Source of the DNA: Shewanella psychrotolerans
GTDB lineage: Bacteria; Pseudomonadota; Gammaproteobacteria; Enterobacterales; Shewanellaceae
Length of the DNA stretch: 64,000 bases
Direction of reading: 5' to 3'
NCBI RefSeq assembly: GCF_019457595.1
Contig: NZ_CP080419.1
Location: forward strand, 2,976,001 to 3,040,000
Shown here piece by piece: positions 19,526 to 30,035 of the stretch. Below the pieces are notes generated by a model. That model ran no database searches. It saw only the letters and a program-made list of their open reading frames with translations, and was not told the origin of the DNA. The position numbers and the translations under genes were made by a program. The stretch's first letter is position 1. Every line of letters begins with the position of its first letter.

Positions 19526-20665
19526 TTAGTAAAGTGACGTCTTGTTGTCTTCGATGTAGCTGCGACTTAAACGGCCAAACATCTTGAAGTAAGTCCAAAT
19601 GGTGTAGCTAAGTACGATAGGCACAAATATCGCTGCAGCCACCGTCATTACTCCCAAAGTCATCTCGCTTGCCGTCGCATCCCACATAGTTAAGCTCACA
19701 TTTGGCTCTAGTGACGATGGCATAACAAATGGGAACATCGCTGCACCACAAGTTAAAATAACCATCGCAATTGCCAGAGAGCTAAATAAGAACGCAAAAC
19801 CAGAACGATTAAACTTACTCGCTAGCAAAGCCAAAATCGGCAAGGCAATACCTAGGATTGGGAACAGCATAGTCACAGGATACTTATCATAGTTAACTAA
19901 CCATGCACCTGCTTCTATCGCTACTGTTTTCAATGCTGGGTTTGATGCACCTTGTGTATCAATTGCTGAGGTCAACACATAACCGTCAATACCATTTGCT
20001 AACCAAACACCAGCCAAGGTGAATAGCACTGCCAATAGCGCGGCAAAAACTTGCGTAGCTTTAGCAGCACGAACACGTAACTCGCCTTCGGTCTTCATCT
20101 GTAACCAAGATGCACCTTGCATCATGAACATAGACACACAGACCAGACCTGACAGTAATCCAAATGGGTTCAATAAGCCAAATAGACCGCCATGGTAAGT
20201 TGCACGTAGGTACTCATCAAAGTTAAATGGAACACCTTGCAATAAGTTACCAAATGCCACACCTATAATAAGTGGTGGCACGAAGCCGCCGACAAACAAG
20301 GCCCAGTCCCACGTCTTACGCCATCTTGGATCTTCAATTTTAGAACGATAATCGAAACCAATTGGACGTAGGTATAACGCAAATAGCACCAACATCATCG
20401 CGACATAAAAGCCGGAGAAGGATACTGCATAGACCATAGGCCAAGCAGCAAATAGTGCGCCACCAGCGGTGATCAACCACACTTGGTTACCGTCCCAATG
20501 AGGGGCAATAGTGTTAATCATAATACGGCGCTCAGTGTCATCCTTACCAATAATAGGTAACAAGGCACCAACCCCCATATCGAAACCGTCAGTAACGGCA
20601 AACCCGATGAACAGCACACCAATCAGCGCCCACCAGATTAATCTTAATATCTCATAATCAAACAT
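19526..20665 (-). CDS. cydB: Cytochrome bd ubiquinol oxidase subunit II
   Basis: A 379-residue, multi-helix inner-membrane subunit, the partner of CydA. It starts with MFDYEILRLIWWALIGVLFI, and contains TDGFDMGVGALLP and NTIAPHWDGNQVWLI, characteristic of CydB. Length matches E. coli CydB. It is second in cydABX, 15 bases after cydA. The complex oxidises ubiquinol and reduces oxygen with high affinity, without pumping protons. Confidence 0.96.
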   Translation of the reverse strand: MFDYEILRLIWWALIGVLFIGFAVTDGFDMGVGALLPIIGKDDTERRIMINTIAPHWDGNQVWLITAGGALFAAWPMVYAVSFSGFYVAMMLVLFALYLRPIGFDYRSKIEDPRWRKTWDWALFVGGFVPPLIIGVAFGNLLQGVPFNFDEYLRATYHGGLFGLLNPFGLLSGLVCVSMFMMQGASWLQMKTEGELRVRAAKATQVFAALLAVLFTLAGVWLANGIDGYVLTSAIDTQGASNPALKTVAIEAGAWLVNYDKYPVTMLFPILGIALPILALLASKFNRSGFAFLFSSLAIAMVILTCGAAMFPFVMPSSLEPNVSLTMWDATASEMTLGVMTVAAAIFVPIVLSYTIWTYFKMFGRLSRSYIEDNKTSLY

Positions 20666-20680
20666 AATCAGATCTCCGGC

Positions 20681-22237
20681 TTAAGCATCTAGCTTTTCAA
20701 AGTGATAACGACCCGTTTTCAGACTGCTAGGTCCTTTACGAGCATATTTAATCATTAAGAACAGTTCGATAACTAAGAACACTGTATAGAACAGAGAGAT
20801 AGAGATGATACTGAACCAAAGATCGCCAACCGTTAAACTCGATGCAGACATAAACGTTGGCAACACTTCAGAGATGGTCCAAGGTTGACGACCATATTCA
20901 GCCACAAACCAACCACACTCAATAGCAATCCAAGGCAGCGGTAAGCTATATAATGCTGCTTTAAGTACCCAAGGTTTCTCTTCGATTTGGTGACGCGTGC
21001 TTTGCCAGAATGCAGCAGCAAATACTAGCAACATAACAAAACCGAGACCGACCATTACACGGAAACTCCAGAAAATAGGCGCCACAGAAGGAATTGAGTC
21101 CTTGGCTGCAGCCTTAATCTGATCTTCAGTTGCATCGACAACATTGTCGGTATAACGCTTGAGCAGTAAGCCATAACCTAAGTCAACTTTTGCCTCTTCA
21201 AACGCTGCACGTAGGGCTGGCGTTTCGTTACCCGCACGAAGCTCAGTCAACATCGCATAGGCTTTCATACCATTGCGAATACGCTCTTCGTGTTCGACGA
21301 TCAAATCACGGATACCCGTAACTTCTTCATCGAGTGAACGAGTCGCAATAATACCCATCGCATATGGGATCTTAATCGCATAATCGGTATGCATGGTTTC
21401 TTGATTTGGTAAACCTACCGCGGTAAATGCAGCTGGTGCAGGCTCAGTGTGCCATTCAGCTTCAATCGCAGCTAACTTAACACGCTGCGCTTCACCGACC
21501 TTATAACCTGACTCATCACCAAGTACGATAACAGACAAGATAGAAGCCATACCAAAACTTGCCGCAATCGCAAACGAACGGCGAGCAAAAGGTAAATCAC
21601 GCTTCTTCAGAATATAGTAAGCACTAATTGCCAACACAAACATCGCACCTGCCACATAACCAGATGCAACGGTATGAACGAATTTCACCTGAGCAACAGG
21701 GTTAAACAAGACTTCTGCGAAGCTTGTCATCTCCATACGCATGGTTTCGTAATTGAACACGCTACCCACTGGGTGTTGCATCCAACCGTTAGCGACCAGG
21801 ATCCACAGCGCAGACATGTTAGAGCCCAGCGCCACCAGCCAGGTAACCGCCAAGTGTTGACGCTTACTGAATCTGTCCCAACCGAAAAAGAACATACCGA
21901 CCAATGTCGATTCAAGGAAGAATGCCATCAAACCTTCGATAGCAAGTGGGGCGCCAAAAATATCCCCTACATAATGTGAGTAATAGGACCAGTTGGTACC
22001 AAATTGGAACTCCATCGCTAGACCAGTCGACACACCTAGCGCAAAATTAATACCAAATAGCTTACCCCAGAACTTGGTCATATCTTTATAGATCTGCTTA
22101 TTGGTCATCACATAAAGTGATTCCATAATGGCTAGCAAAAATGCTAACCCCAAGGTCAAAGGTACAAATAGGAAGTGATACATAGCCGTCAGCGCAAACT
22201 GCAAACGCGAGAGCTCTACAACCTCTTCAACAATCAT
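20681..22237 (-). CDS. cydA: Cytochrome bd ubiquinol oxidase subunit I
   Basis: A 518-residue haem-carrying subunit. The N-terminal haem ligand His is in [12 protein letters not shown] (about residue 21), and [20 protein letters not shown] and the Q-loop region (EEWHT-like ...[20 protein letters not shown]) match CydA. The length fits the E. coli-type long Q loop. The ATG at 22237 is chosen because AAGGAG lies eight bases upstream; the longer frame to 22291 lacks a ribosome-binding site. First gene of cydABX, with an FNR-type box about 330 bases upstream. Confidence 0.95.
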   Translation of the reverse strand: MIVEEVVELSRLQFALTAMYHFLFVPLTLGLAFLLAIMESLYVMTNKQIYKDMTKFWGKLFGINFALGVSTGLAMEFQFGTNWSYYSHYVGDIFGAPLAIEGLMAFFLESTLVGMFFFGWDRFSKRQHLAVTWLVALGSNMSALWILVANGWMQHPVGSVFNYETMRMEMTSFAEVLFNPVAQVKFVHTVASGYVAGAMFVLAISAYYILKKRDLPFARRSFAIAASFGMASILSVIVLGDESGYKVGEAQRVKLAAIEAEWHTEPAPAAFTAVGLPNQETMHTDYAIKIPYAMGIIATRSLDEEVTGIRDLIVEHEERIRNGMKAYAMLTELRAGNETPALRAAFEEAKVDLGYGLLLKRYTDNVVDATEDQIKAAAKDSIPSVAPIFWSFRVMVGLGFVMLLVFAAAFWQSTRHQIEEKPWVLKAALYSLPLPWIAIECGWFVAEYGRQPWTISEVLPTFMSASSLTVGDLWFSIISISLFYTVFLVIELFLMIKYARKGPSSLKTGRYHFEKLDA

Positions 22238-22563
22238 CAGTGACTCCTTAGGTGGTGCGATCATTTTTTTGGTTAGATCCCCATCAACCAAAAAAATGCC
22301 TAGTTAGGAATTTTATTATCAAAAGTAATCTGTAAATCGAAGGATTTACAAACCGCCAAAAAATTACATTTCAATTAATTTGAGTTAAACAACTTCCCAA
22401 ACAACCTTTTTACGACAATGCGCGAGATGCAGATCCCAAAAGCGACAGCTTTTGCTACACACGTCACACTACCACCGCGTAAACCATCAACTTAAATCTT
22501 TTTTATCAAAAACTTACACAAAGGCACGGCAAACATACCATCACTATTTTATACCACTCCAAA

Positions 22564-22577
22564 TTGATGCAAATCAA
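22564..22577. promoter_or_regulatory. FNR/EtrA-type box upstream of cydA
   Basis: TTGAT-GCAA-ATCAA is a perfect match to the FNR consensus TTGAT-N4-ATCAA. EtrA is the Shewanella FNR homologue. The centre is about 333 bases upstream of the cydA start, so it would serve a distal promoter with a long leader; the 25-codon unit at 23029 lies on the other side. Confidence 0.55.
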
Positions 22578-22945
22578 TCAATCAAAGCGCGGATAACGGG
22601 TTTTGCGGACGACCACACACTTCACTCGCCAACATCATTGCCATAATCATACTTTTGTGGTAGGAAAAATTATTACAATATAAAGAGTCATTATTTTATG
22701 AATTTAACACTTACATCCACCAAAAGTAGACATTTAACAAAAAGTAACAAATCAACACCTAGAAATACTAACTAACAAAATAGAATGACTTAATAAAAAA
22801 ACACATAAAATCAAACGCATTAAATAAATAATCGTTTTAAAACTTACTTGCAACCAAAAAATATCATTAGATAAACTAATCTTAAATCTCAATTTTAATA
22901 GTTTGTCTGTAGATCACTTTATTATTAACATATGCCCAGTGTTAA

Positions 22946-23020
22946 GGAGACGGCTGACCAACCCGGTGAAGTAGCCCGGCAACGTCCACCTCCGCTCACA
23001 TCATCAATCACTGTGTGGAG
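22946..23020 (+). ncRNA. Structured leader with mutually exclusive ribosome-site pairing
   Basis: GACG (22949-22952) and CGTC (22983-22986) enclose a small stem CCGG/CCGG with loop TGAAGTAGC. CTCC at 22990-22993 can pair with GGAG at 22946-22949, or, with CACA/TGTG support, with the ribosome-binding GGAG at 23017-23020 that serves the 25-codon ORF. The two pairings exclude each other, as in translational riboswitches and thermosensors. It does not clearly fit a class that I remember. Structure is read by eye, without energy calculation. Confidence 0.45.
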
Positions 23021-23028
23021 ATAGTAAA

Positions 23029-23106
23029 ATGACCAAATTATTCGAACGTCTAGTTAACCGTTACAAACGTACTTTTGTTGAACTGTATTCAGCCAGAGAG
23101 CTATAA
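23029..23106 (+). CDS. 25-residue small protein of unknown function
   Basis: The ORF begins MTKLFERLVNRYKRTFVELY and ends SAREL. It is cationic and amphipathic, with basic residues at helical spacing, and faintly recalls Arg-rich DUF1127-type small proteins. GGAG sits eight bases before the ATG, inside a hairpin. The ORF is followed by a hairpin and a strong terminator, so leader, ORF and terminator form a self-contained unit of about 250 bases, opposite in strand to both cydA and purL. It could be a small protein, the coding part of a dual-function sRNA, or a leader peptide without a downstream gene. Confidence 0.6.
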   Translation: MTKLFERLVNRYKRTFVELYSAREL

Positions 23107-23154
23107 GCGGCTTTCTAACATCAGATCTACTTGAAGTTTTGTTAGCGCAAAACG

Positions 23155-23191
23155 GCCCCTGTTTCTAAGTTGAAGCAGGGGCTTTTTCTTT
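23155..23191 (+). terminator. Terminator of the small-ORF unit
   Basis: Stem GCCCCTG/CAGGGGC with a 14-base loop and TTTTTCTTT tail. A second inverted pair, CTAACA (23115-23120) and TGTTAG (23140-23145), lies between the ORF and this stem. Confidence 0.85.
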
Positions 23192-23416
23192 ATGCCTCTG
23201 AAAATTTTAAAACCCACACATTAGTTTAGCGCCTGCTAATTAAATTACCCAGAATCTTCACATAAAAATCGTTATCGTGATAAACCTCTAATTTAAGACC
23301 ATATACATAAAAAATTGCTATTAGCAGATTTTCAATGTTATTTAGCGTGAGTTGATATAATCAAGTATCGCTAACTATATGTATCGAGACGCTTTCACCC
23401 TACCTATTTAGAGATA
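23192..23416. other. Gene-free stretch between the small-ORF unit and the purL terminator
   Basis: About 225 AT-rich bases with no credible reading frame or signal. Likewise, nothing coding was found between the cydA start and the structured leader (22238-22945) apart from the FNR-type box. Confidence 0.35.
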
Positions 23417-23417
23417 T

Positions 23418-23453
23418 AAAAAAAGGGCCTCGAATTTTCGAAGCCCTTTTTTT
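23418..23453. terminator. Bidirectional terminator at the purL 3' end
   Basis: Stem AAAAAGGGC-TCGAA/TTCGA-GCCCTTTTT, with A-run and T-run on the two sides, 24 bases beyond the purL stop on the minus strand. Confidence 0.85.
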
Positions 23454-23476
23454 GCATTTAGCACACCAAATTAACC

Positions 23477-26400
23477 TTAACCTAATTTAGCTCTAACATT
23501 TCTAAACATTCTCATCCAAGGGCTATCTTCACCCCATTCATCTGGATGCCAAGAGTTAGCAACGGTTCTAAATACACGCTCAGGATGCGGCATCATAATA
23601 GTCACACGACCATCGCTATTACAGATCCCCGTAAGCGCATTAGGCGAACCATTAGGGTTTTCAGGATACTGAGTCGCAATATTGCCATGACCATCGACAA
23701 AACGCAGGGCCACAGTGCCAGATGCTTCCGCAGCAAGTAACGCCTCTGGAGAAGCAAACTCCGCACGCCCTTCACCATGAGAGACAGCGATTGGCATACG
23801 TGAGCCTTCCATGCCTTCAAAGAACAGTGATGGACTCTTTTGTACTTCAACCAAACTGAAACGTGCTTCAAAACGCTCAGAGCGGTTACGCACAAAATGC
23901 GGCCAGTGCTCAGTGCCAGGAATGATATCTTTTAAGTTAGACAACATCTGACAACCGTTACACACACCTAGCGCAAAGCTGTCTTCACGCTCAAAGAAGC
24001 GGCTAAACTGCTCACGTGCACGGGCATTAAATAGAATCGATTTTGCCCAACCTTCACCCGCGCCAAGTACATCACCATATGAGAAGCCACCACACGCCGC
24101 CAAGCCTTGGAACTCTTCTAGGCTTATACGACCTGCTAGGATATCCGACATGTGAACATCACGACTTTCAAAACCAGCTCTGTCGAACGCGGCAGCCATC
24201 TCTAGATGAGAGTTAACACCTTGCTCGCGCAAAATAGCCATCTTAGGTGCAGCGCCTTTAAGAATATAAGGGGCTGCAACATCTTCACTTGGATCAAATG
24301 TTAAATCGACCGTCAGGCCTGGCGCATCAGCAACTTGCTTAAGTGTAAACTCTTCAAGAGCGCACTCAGGATTATCACGCATCGCCTGCATACGATAAGT
24401 CGTTTCAGCCCAGATAGTTCTTAGCTCGCTACGAGACTCGACCAACACCTCAGTATCACCGTCGGTAATCGTAATGGTGTCGCCAGCCACTGGCTTGGCG
24501 ATGCTATAACAAGCAACGCCTGCGGCTTGGTATTGGGCTTTTATCGCACTCGCCTCTGCCGCGCTGACTTGGATCACGGCGCCGAGTTCTTCGTTAAATA
24601 AACGCTCTAAATAACTGCCGCTAAGCGCGCCGATATTAACGTTAAGTCCGGTATTACCCGCAAACGCCATCTCAACTAAGGTCGTCAATAGACCACCGTC
24701 ACTTCGATCGTGATAAGCGATAACAGATTGGTCTGCAACCAGCGTTTGGGTAACCTCAAAGAAACCACGAAGCAGCGCAGAATCATCAAGATCTGGTGCA
24801 CAATCACCTAGCTGACTATACACCTGGGCTAAACAAGAACCACCAAGACGATGGTTACCACTGCTTAGATCAACCAGTAATAACTCCGTTTCACCCTTAT
24901 CGCTTCTCAGCTCTGGGGTCACGGTCTTACGGATATCTTGCACCACACCAAAGGCGGTGATCACCAATGACATTGGCGAGGTTACAGTCTTATCTACACC
25001 ATTGTCTTGCCATGCCGTTTTCATCGACATCGAGTCTTTACCGACCGGTATGGTCAGTTCTAGCTCAGGGCACAGCTCTTCACCTACGGCTTTAACCGCT
25101 TCATAAAGACCGGCATCTTCGCCTGGGTGACCTGCGGCCGACATCCAGTTAGCCGATAGCTTAATACGCTTAAACGAACCGATATCGGTTCCAGCAATAT
25201 TCATGATAGATTCAGCCACCGCCATACGAGCCGATGCACCAAAATCTAATAATGCCAGCGGTGTACGCTCACCCAGTGACATTGCCTCACCAGAATAAGT
25301 GTCAAAACTTGATGCAGTTACCGCACAATCGGCAACAGGTACCTGCCAAGGCCCCACCATCTGGTCGCGATTAACAAGACCGGTTACGCTGCGATCACCT
25401 ATGGTGATAAGGAAGGTTTTCTCTGCAACGGTAGGGAGACGAAGTACGCGGCGCACTGCATCTTTTAATTCGATACCGTCTTGCTCTAACGCTGGTGATT
25501 GTGCCTTCTTAGACGCCACATCTCGGCTCATCTTAGGCGCTTTACCTAACAGCACTTCCAGCGGTAGATCGATAGGCTTATTGTCAAAATGGGTATCAGA
25601 CAATGATAGATGACGCTCTTCAGTGGCTTCACCAACGACCGCAAACGGCGCACGTTCGCGCTCACAAATCTTAGTGAAAACCTCAAGGTTTTCTGGCGCA
25701 ACCGACATCACATAACGCTCTTGCGACTCATTACACCAGATCTCTAATGGGCTCATGCCAGGTTCGTCAGAAGGCACGTTACGTAGCTCAAACTTACCGC
25801 CACGCTCACCATCATTAACTAACTCAGGAAACGCATTTGATAAACCACCCGCGCCCACATCGTGAATAAACTGGATTGGGTTGTCTTCACCCATCTGCCA
25901 GCAGCGATCGATAACCTCTTGGCAACGACGCTCCATCTCAGGGTTTTCACGCTGAACCGAGGCAAAATCTAAATCTTCACTCGACTGGCCCGATGCCATA
26001 GATGAAGCCGCACCACCACCAAGGCCAATATTCATCGCAGGTCCGCCAAGCACAATCAACTTAGCACCAACGGTGATCTCACCCTTTTGGACATGTTCTT
26101 CACGAATGTTACCTAAACCACCAGCAAGCATGATCGGTTTGTGATAACCGCGCACCTCCACGCCATTATGGCTCGCGACTTCCTGCTCATAAGTACGGAA
26201 ATAACCGACCAGTGCGGGGCGTCCAAACTCATTGTTAAATGCCGCACCACCTAATGGACCTTCAGTCATAATATCGAGGGCGTTAACGATGCGATCAGGT
26301 TTACCGTAATCCCCTTCCCAAGGCTGAACAAAGCCAGGGATTTTTAGGTTAGATACGCTAAAACCAGTTAAACCCGCTTTAGGCTTAGAACCACGACCTG

Positions 26401-27361
26401 TAGCGCCTTCATCACGGATCTCACCACCAGAACCGGTTGCAGCCCCAGGATATGGACTGATCGCTGTCGGGTGGTTATGGGTTTCAACCTTCATCAAGAT
26501 ATGCATAGGTTCGGTGTGATAAGCATAGACACCGTTTTGCTCAGGGAAAAAACGCCCAGCAACAGAACCTTCCATCACGGCAGCATTATCTTTATAGGCA
26601 GACAACACGTAGTCTGGAGTCTTCTCGAAGGTATTCTTAATCATTTTAAACAATGATTTAGGTTGAACCTCACCATCGATAGTCCAATCAGCGTTAAAGA
26701 TTTTATGACGGCAATGCTCAGAGTTAGCCTGAGCAAACATCATCAATTCAACGTCATTAGGGTTACGATTAAGACGGACAAAGTTTTCAACTAAGTAATC
26801 AATCTCATCGTCGGCTAAGGCTAAGCCTAACTCAAGGTTAGCTAATTCTAGTGCGCGCTTACCTTCACCGAGAATGTTCACGCTGATCACTTTTGCGGGA
26901 TCGGTACGGGTAAATAGTGCGATAGCCTGTTCAAACTCGGCTAAGATAACTTCAACCATGCGATCATGCAGCAAGCCAGCTAGCTGTTTTTGCTGCTCAT
27001 CGTTTAGCGGCTCACCTTGTACATAATAGGCGACACCACGCTCTAAGCGCTTGACTTTATTGAGCCCACAATTGTGAGCAATATCAGTGGCTTTCGATGA
27101 CCATGGAGAGATGGTCCCAGGACGAGGAGTGACAAAATACAGTGTGCCTTCAGGAGCGTGCGCTTCGATAGCGGGTCCATAGGTCAACAATTTCTCTAGT
27201 TGTTCGGTCTCACTAACATCTAAATCATCAGTTAAATCAGCTAAATGAACAAATTCAGCATAGATATCTTTTATAGGAAGTGCTGCATTTTCACAGGCTT
27301 CCATTAACTTTTGAACTCTAAATGCTGATAATGCAGGGGCTCCGCGGATGATCTCCATCAC
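23477..27361 (-). CDS. purL: Phosphoribosylformylglycinamidine synthase (FGAR amidotransferase)
   Basis: A 1294-residue large-type PurL, the fourth step of de novo purine synthesis (FGAR + Gln + ATP to FGAM). The N-terminal PurS-like part begins [15 protein letters not shown] as in E. coli. Two AIR-synthase-like halves follow (for example [20 protein letters not shown]). The C-terminal class I glutaminase domain has the nucleophile in [10 protein letters not shown] and a His-Glu pair near [10 protein letters not shown]. Start is GTG followed directly by ATG; AAGGTG lies upstream and either may be used. Monocistronic, divergent from mltF. No clear PurR box was found. Confidence 0.97.
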   Translation of the reverse strand: MMEIIRGAPALSAFRVQKLMEACENAALPIKDIYAEFVHLADLTDDLDVSETEQLEKLLTYGPAIEAHAPEGTLYFVTPRPGTISPWSSKATDIAHNCGLNKVKRLERGVAYYVQGEPLNDEQQKQLAGLLHDRMVEVILAEFEQAIALFTRTDPAKVISVNILGEGKRALELANLELGLALADDEIDYLVENFVRLNRNPNDVELMMFAQANSEHCRHKIFNADWTIDGEVQPKSLFKMIKNTFEKTPDYVLSAYKDNAAVMEGSVAGRFFPEQNGVYAYHTEPMHILMKVETHNHPTAISPYPGAATGSGGEIRDEGATGRGSKPKAGLTGFSVSNLKIPGFVQPWEGDYGKPDRIVNALDIMTEGPLGGAAFNNEFGRPALVGYFRTYEQEVASHNGVEVRGYHKPIMLAGGLGNIREEHVQKGEITVGAKLIVLGGPAMNIGLGGGAASSMASGQSSEDLDFASVQRENPEMERRCQEVIDRCWQMGEDNPIQFIHDVGAGGLSNAFPELVNDGERGGKFELRNVPSDEPGMSPLEIWCNESQERYVMSVAPENLEVFTKICERERAPFAVVGEATEERHLSLSDTHFDNKPIDLPLEVLLGKAPKMSRDVASKKAQSPALEQDGIELKDAVRRVLRLPTVAEKTFLITIGDRSVTGLVNRDQMVGPWQVPVADCAVTASSFDTYSGEAMSLGERTPLALLDFGASARMAVAESIMNIAGTDIGSFKRIKLSANWMSAAGHPGEDAGLYEAVKAVGEELCPELELTIPVGKDSMSMKTAWQDNGVDKTVTSPMSLVITAFGVVQDIRKTVTPELRSDKGETELLLVDLSSGNHRLGGSCLAQVYSQLGDCAPDLDDSALLRGFFEVTQTLVADQSVIAYHDRSDGGLLTTLVEMAFAGNTGLNVNIGALSGSYLERLFNEELGAVIQVSAAEASAIKAQYQAAGVACYSIAKPVAGDTITITDGDTEVLVESRSELRTIWAETTYRMQAMRDNPECALEEFTLKQVADAPGLTVDLTFDPSEDVAAPYILKGAAPKMAILREQGVNSHLEMAAAFDRAGFESRDVHMSDILAGRISLEEFQGLAACGGFSYGDVLGAGEGWAKSILFNARAREQFSRFFEREDSFALGVCNGCQMLSNLKDIIPGTEHWPHFVRNRSERFEARFSLVEVQKSPSLFFEGMEGSRMPIAVSHGEGRAEFASPEALLAAEASGTVALRFVDGHGNIATQYPENPNGSPNALTGICNSDGRVTIMMPHPERVFRTVANSWHPDEWGEDSPWMRMFRNVRAKLG

Positions 27362-27685
27362 GTCTATTCACCTTATAAATTATAATTGCAGGGTCAGAAC
27401 TGGCGTTATTATAGGGAAATGTCATACACAAATCATCCGTAGAGTCGTTTCAAAACAGAGTTTCCCGATATTTATTATCACCATAAACAGAAAACAGCTT
27501 TGTGTGATAAAGAAACTGACGCAGACAATAGAAATTGCTCCATAATTAAAGCGTCATGATAGCGAAATACTCTGCCATGATCTCAACGACTCAAGCATTG
27601 CTACTCAAGCGTTATCCCGTTTTCACTCCCTTATGATATAATTGTCGACTGCCTTTAAAAAACAGATTAAAAAAATAGAGTCTTA
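27362..27685. other. Divergent promoter region purL/mltF
   Basis: About 324 bases with no credible gene. It must hold promoters for both flanking genes. No operator was recognised; half-matches to the PurR consensus were too weak to list. Confidence 0.4.
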
Positions 27686-29119
27686 ATGAAAAAAATGTTG
27701 TTTATCCTTAGCTGCTTAATATTACTGACTGCCTGTCAGCAATCAGCTGTGGAAGCAACAAAAGTCGCGCCTATTGTCGAATCTAAAACTGAGTTAAATG
27801 TGGGCACGCTTTATGGTGCGCAAATTTATGTTACAACCGGACAAGGTTTGGCAGGATTTGATTATGAGATGGCAGAACGATTTGCGCAGTACTTGGGACT
27901 AGACCTCAATATGCGACCCTACTCGAATATTAATGAACTATACCAAGCACTCAAACAAGGTGAGATTGACCTCATTGCTGCAGGACTTGCCGATACCAAA
28001 AACCGCCGCGAACAGTTTCGATTAGGCCCACCGCTCTATTACGTCAATCAAGTATTGGTATATAAACAAGGTGCCAAATATCCTACCGATATCAGCCAGC
28101 TTGATGACAATGTTACCGTTATCGCCGATTCCTCGTTTATTGAAACCTTAGCTAATCTACAAAAAATGTATCCCGAGCTAGTTTGGGATCAGCACAGTGA
28201 TAAAGACAGTGAAGAGCTATTAGCCATGATCGCTCGCGATGAGATCAGCTATACCCTAGCCGATTCGACGACCTTTGAGATTAATCGCCGTTATATGCCA
28301 GAGCTCAGAGCTGGACCCGTTTTGCGTGAAGACCAAGCCATCGTCTGGCTACTACCCGCCAACAATAGCGACCAGCTCATGAGCGATCTATTAAGCTTTT
28401 GGCATGAGCAAAAGCGGAGCGGTACCCTCGCCCATTTAAACGAAAAATATTTTGCTCACGTTAAACGATTTGACTATGTGGACACCCGCGCGTTTCTGCG
28501 CGCTATCGATAGCAAGTTACCTAAATATCGAGAGCAATTTCAACAGCATGCAGGTGAACTCGACTGGAGAAAACTCGCGGCAACGGCATATCAAGAGTCA
28601 CATTGGAATCCCAACGCTCGCTCACCTACAGGGGTTCGCGGCTTGATGATGCTAACGCTCCCCACCGCCAAACAGATGGGCATTAATAATCGTCTCGATC
28701 CGGTGCAAAGTATCAGAGGCGGCGCTAAATATCTCAACGATATTTTAACGCGACTCCCCGAATCCATTCCGGAAAATCAACGGATGTGGTTTGCCCTGGC
28801 CTCTTACAACATAGGCTACGGCCATGTTGAAGATGCGCGTAAGCTAGCGCAATCGATGGGACTCGATCCCAGTGCATGGCGGGATCTCAAACAGGTACTT
28901 CCCTTACTACAGAAACGAAAATACTATAAGCAGACGCGTTATGGCTATGCTAGAGGTAGCGAAGCGGTACATTATGTCGATAACATTAGACGCTACTATG
29001 ATACATTGGTGTGGATTGATAATCAGAACCAAGAATTACAACACGATTTGATGGATGACACTCAGCAGACGGCTGAGAAAATAGAGGATGACCAGCTCGC
29101 TGGTGCCCAACCTCAATAA
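27686..29119 (+). CDS. mltF: Membrane-bound lytic murein transglycosylase F
   Basis: A 477-residue two-domain lipoprotein. Signal with lipobox LLTAC, then an extracellular-solute-binding (family 3) module at about 35-265 ([22 protein letters not shown]), thought to regulate the enzyme, then an SLT lysozyme-like module (about 285-430). The catalytic Glu is in [19 protein letters not shown], and [14 protein letters not shown] is typical. It cleaves peptidoglycan glycan strands to 1,6-anhydromuropeptides from the outer membrane. The purL-mltF-tadA order is the same as in related genera. A small basic ORF follows. Confidence 0.94.
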   Translation: MKKMLFILSCLILLTACQQSAVEATKVAPIVESKTELNVGTLYGAQIYVTTGQGLAGFDYEMAERFAQYLGLDLNMRPYSNINELYQALKQGEIDLIAAGLADTKNRREQFRLGPPLYYVNQVLVYKQGAKYPTDISQLDDNVTVIADSSFIETLANLQKMYPELVWDQHSDKDSEELLAMIARDEISYTLADSTTFEINRRYMPELRAGPVLREDQAIVWLLPANNSDQLMSDLLSFWHEQKRSGTLAHLNEKYFAHVKRFDYVDTRAFLRAIDSKLPKYREQFQQHAGELDWRKLAATAYQESHWNPNARSPTGVRGLMMLTLPTAKQMGINNRLDPVQSIRGGAKYLNDILTRLPESIPENQRMWFALASYNIGYGHVEDARKLAQSMGLDPSAWRDLKQVLPLLQKRKYYKQTRYGYARGSEAVHYVDNIRRYYDTLVWIDNQNQELQHDLMDDTQQTAEKIEDDQLAGAQPQ

Positions 29120-29172
29120 AAAAAGCACTTGCAGCGTAAAGGGATGGCTGCCAATACTTAAGGAGCGTTAAT

Positions 29173-29307
29173 ATGAAAAAGAGAACACTCAGTAATTTAT
29201 CCTCAAGGCGCAGAACCCAGATAAAAGTGCGCCACCAACAGACAATGAATAGACAAAAACATTTTTTCACTTTTATTAAACAGTCTGCCAACGAAACTTT
29301 CTCGTAG
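29173..29307 (+). CDS. 44-residue basic small protein of unknown function
   Basis: The ORF begins MKKRTLSNLSSRRRTQIKVR and ends KQSANETFS; it is strongly basic and Gln/Ser-rich with no membrane segment. TAAGGAGCGTTAAT gives a near-ideal ribosome-binding site. It begins 53 bases after the mltF stop on the same strand and ends just before a palindromic terminator. No family is recognised. The strong ribosome site and position support translation; absence of homologues would argue otherwise. Confidence 0.5.
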   Translation: MKKRTLSNLSSRRRTQIKVRHQQTMNRQKHFFTFIKQSANETFS

Positions 29308-29320
29308 ACCATAATAAACC

Positions 29321-29343
29321 AAGGGCTTAATCATTAAGCCCTT
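29321..29343. terminator. Palindrome between mltF unit and tadA
   Basis: AAGGGCTTAAT/ATTAAGCCCTT around one base, convergently placed. The tadA stop codon lies inside the stem. T-tracts are modest on both sides. Confidence 0.6.
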
Positions 29344-29836
29344 GTTGTTTCTCTGCCATTTTCAATGCCTTTTTCTCGCGTCGGCGTCGGCGAAAAAACG
29401 CACTGAGTTGCTCGCCACACTCCTGCGCTAATATACCGCTGGTCACCTCCAATTGATGATTAAAACCACCAAAACGCACCAGATCTAATACGCTACCTGC
29501 CGCGCCCGTTTTTTGATCGCTAGCGCCATAAACCAAACGCCCAATGCGAGCGTGGACCATAGCGCCAGCACACATAGCACAAGGCTCTAACGTCACATAG
29601 ATTGTGGTATCGAGCAGGCGATAATTTGCCAACGACTGACCCGCTGCGCGAATACAGCTCATCTCAGCATGAGCACTGGCGTCATGCTGACAAATATTGA
29701 GGTTAAATCCTTCGGCTATAATTTTGTCATCTTTAACCAGTACAGCTCCTACCGGGACTTCTCCAGCCTCTTCAGCCTTTGCAGCTAACGCCATTGCATG
29801 GCGCATAAAATAGATATCTCTCTCTTGTTGAGACAA
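29327..29836 (-). CDS. tadA: tRNA-specific adenosine deaminase
   Basis: A 169-residue zinc deaminase converting adenosine 34 to inosine in tRNA-Arg(ACG). The zinc and catalytic motif is DASAHAEM (His and Glu), with the cysteine pair in LEPCAMCAGAM. The C terminus is Arg/Lys-rich (FFRRRRREKKALK). A TTG start at 29836 is chosen because GGAG lies seven bases before it and the resulting N terminus (MSQQERDIYFMRHAMALA) matches family length; a longer frame to 29890 begins at another TTG without a ribosome site. Alternative: the in-frame ATG at the MRHAM position. Confidence 0.9.
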   Translation of the reverse strand: MSQQERDIYFMRHAMALAAKAEEAGEVPVGAVLVKDDKIIAEGFNLNICQHDASAHAEMSCIRAAGQSLANYRLLDTTIYVTLEPCAMCAGAMVHARIGRLVYGASDQKTGAAGSVLDLVRFGGFNHQLEVTSGILAQECGEQLSAFFRRRRREKKALKMAEKQQGLND

Positions 29837-29899
29837 GCCACTTCTCCATTTATGACGACAACACTGGTTGCCAGAACAGACTAAAACCAAACTCGTACC

Positions 29900-29932
29900 A
29901 AACTCAAAGTAAACTCAAAGTAAACTCAAAGC
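29900..29932. repeat. Three tandem copies of an 11-bp unit upstream of tadA
   Basis: AAACTCAAAGT is repeated three times, the last copy ending in C. It lies in the tadA upstream region. Probably slippage-prone; no function evident. Confidence 0.7.
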
Positions 29933-29983
29933 AAAGCTAGAACGACCGGTTACACTCATACTAGAATCGGTCACATTAACCAC

Positions 29984-30014
29984 AAAAAAAAGGGCATATT
30001 GCTATGCCCCTTTT
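29984..30014 (-). terminator. Terminator of the guaB-guaA operon
   Basis: On the minus strand the stem GGGCATA/TATGCCC is followed by a run of eight T, 22 bases beyond the guaA stop. Confidence 0.88.
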
Positions 30015-30035
30015 ATTCAAGCTATCACAGCAAGA

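Noticed and set aside
22946..23020. Assignment of the structured leader to the Mn2+ (yybP-ykoY) or guanidine riboswitch class
   Set aside because: GAAGTAGC only loosely recalls yybP-ykoY and the second conserved loop is missing; guanidine-III features do not fit. Left unclassified.
27348..27545. A 65-codon plus-strand frame across the purL start
   Set aside because: Overlaps the purL start region, with no ribosome site and no recognisable composition.
27362..27685. PurR operator upstream of purL
   Set aside because: Only scattered partial matches to ACGCAAACGTTTGCGT; not better than chance.
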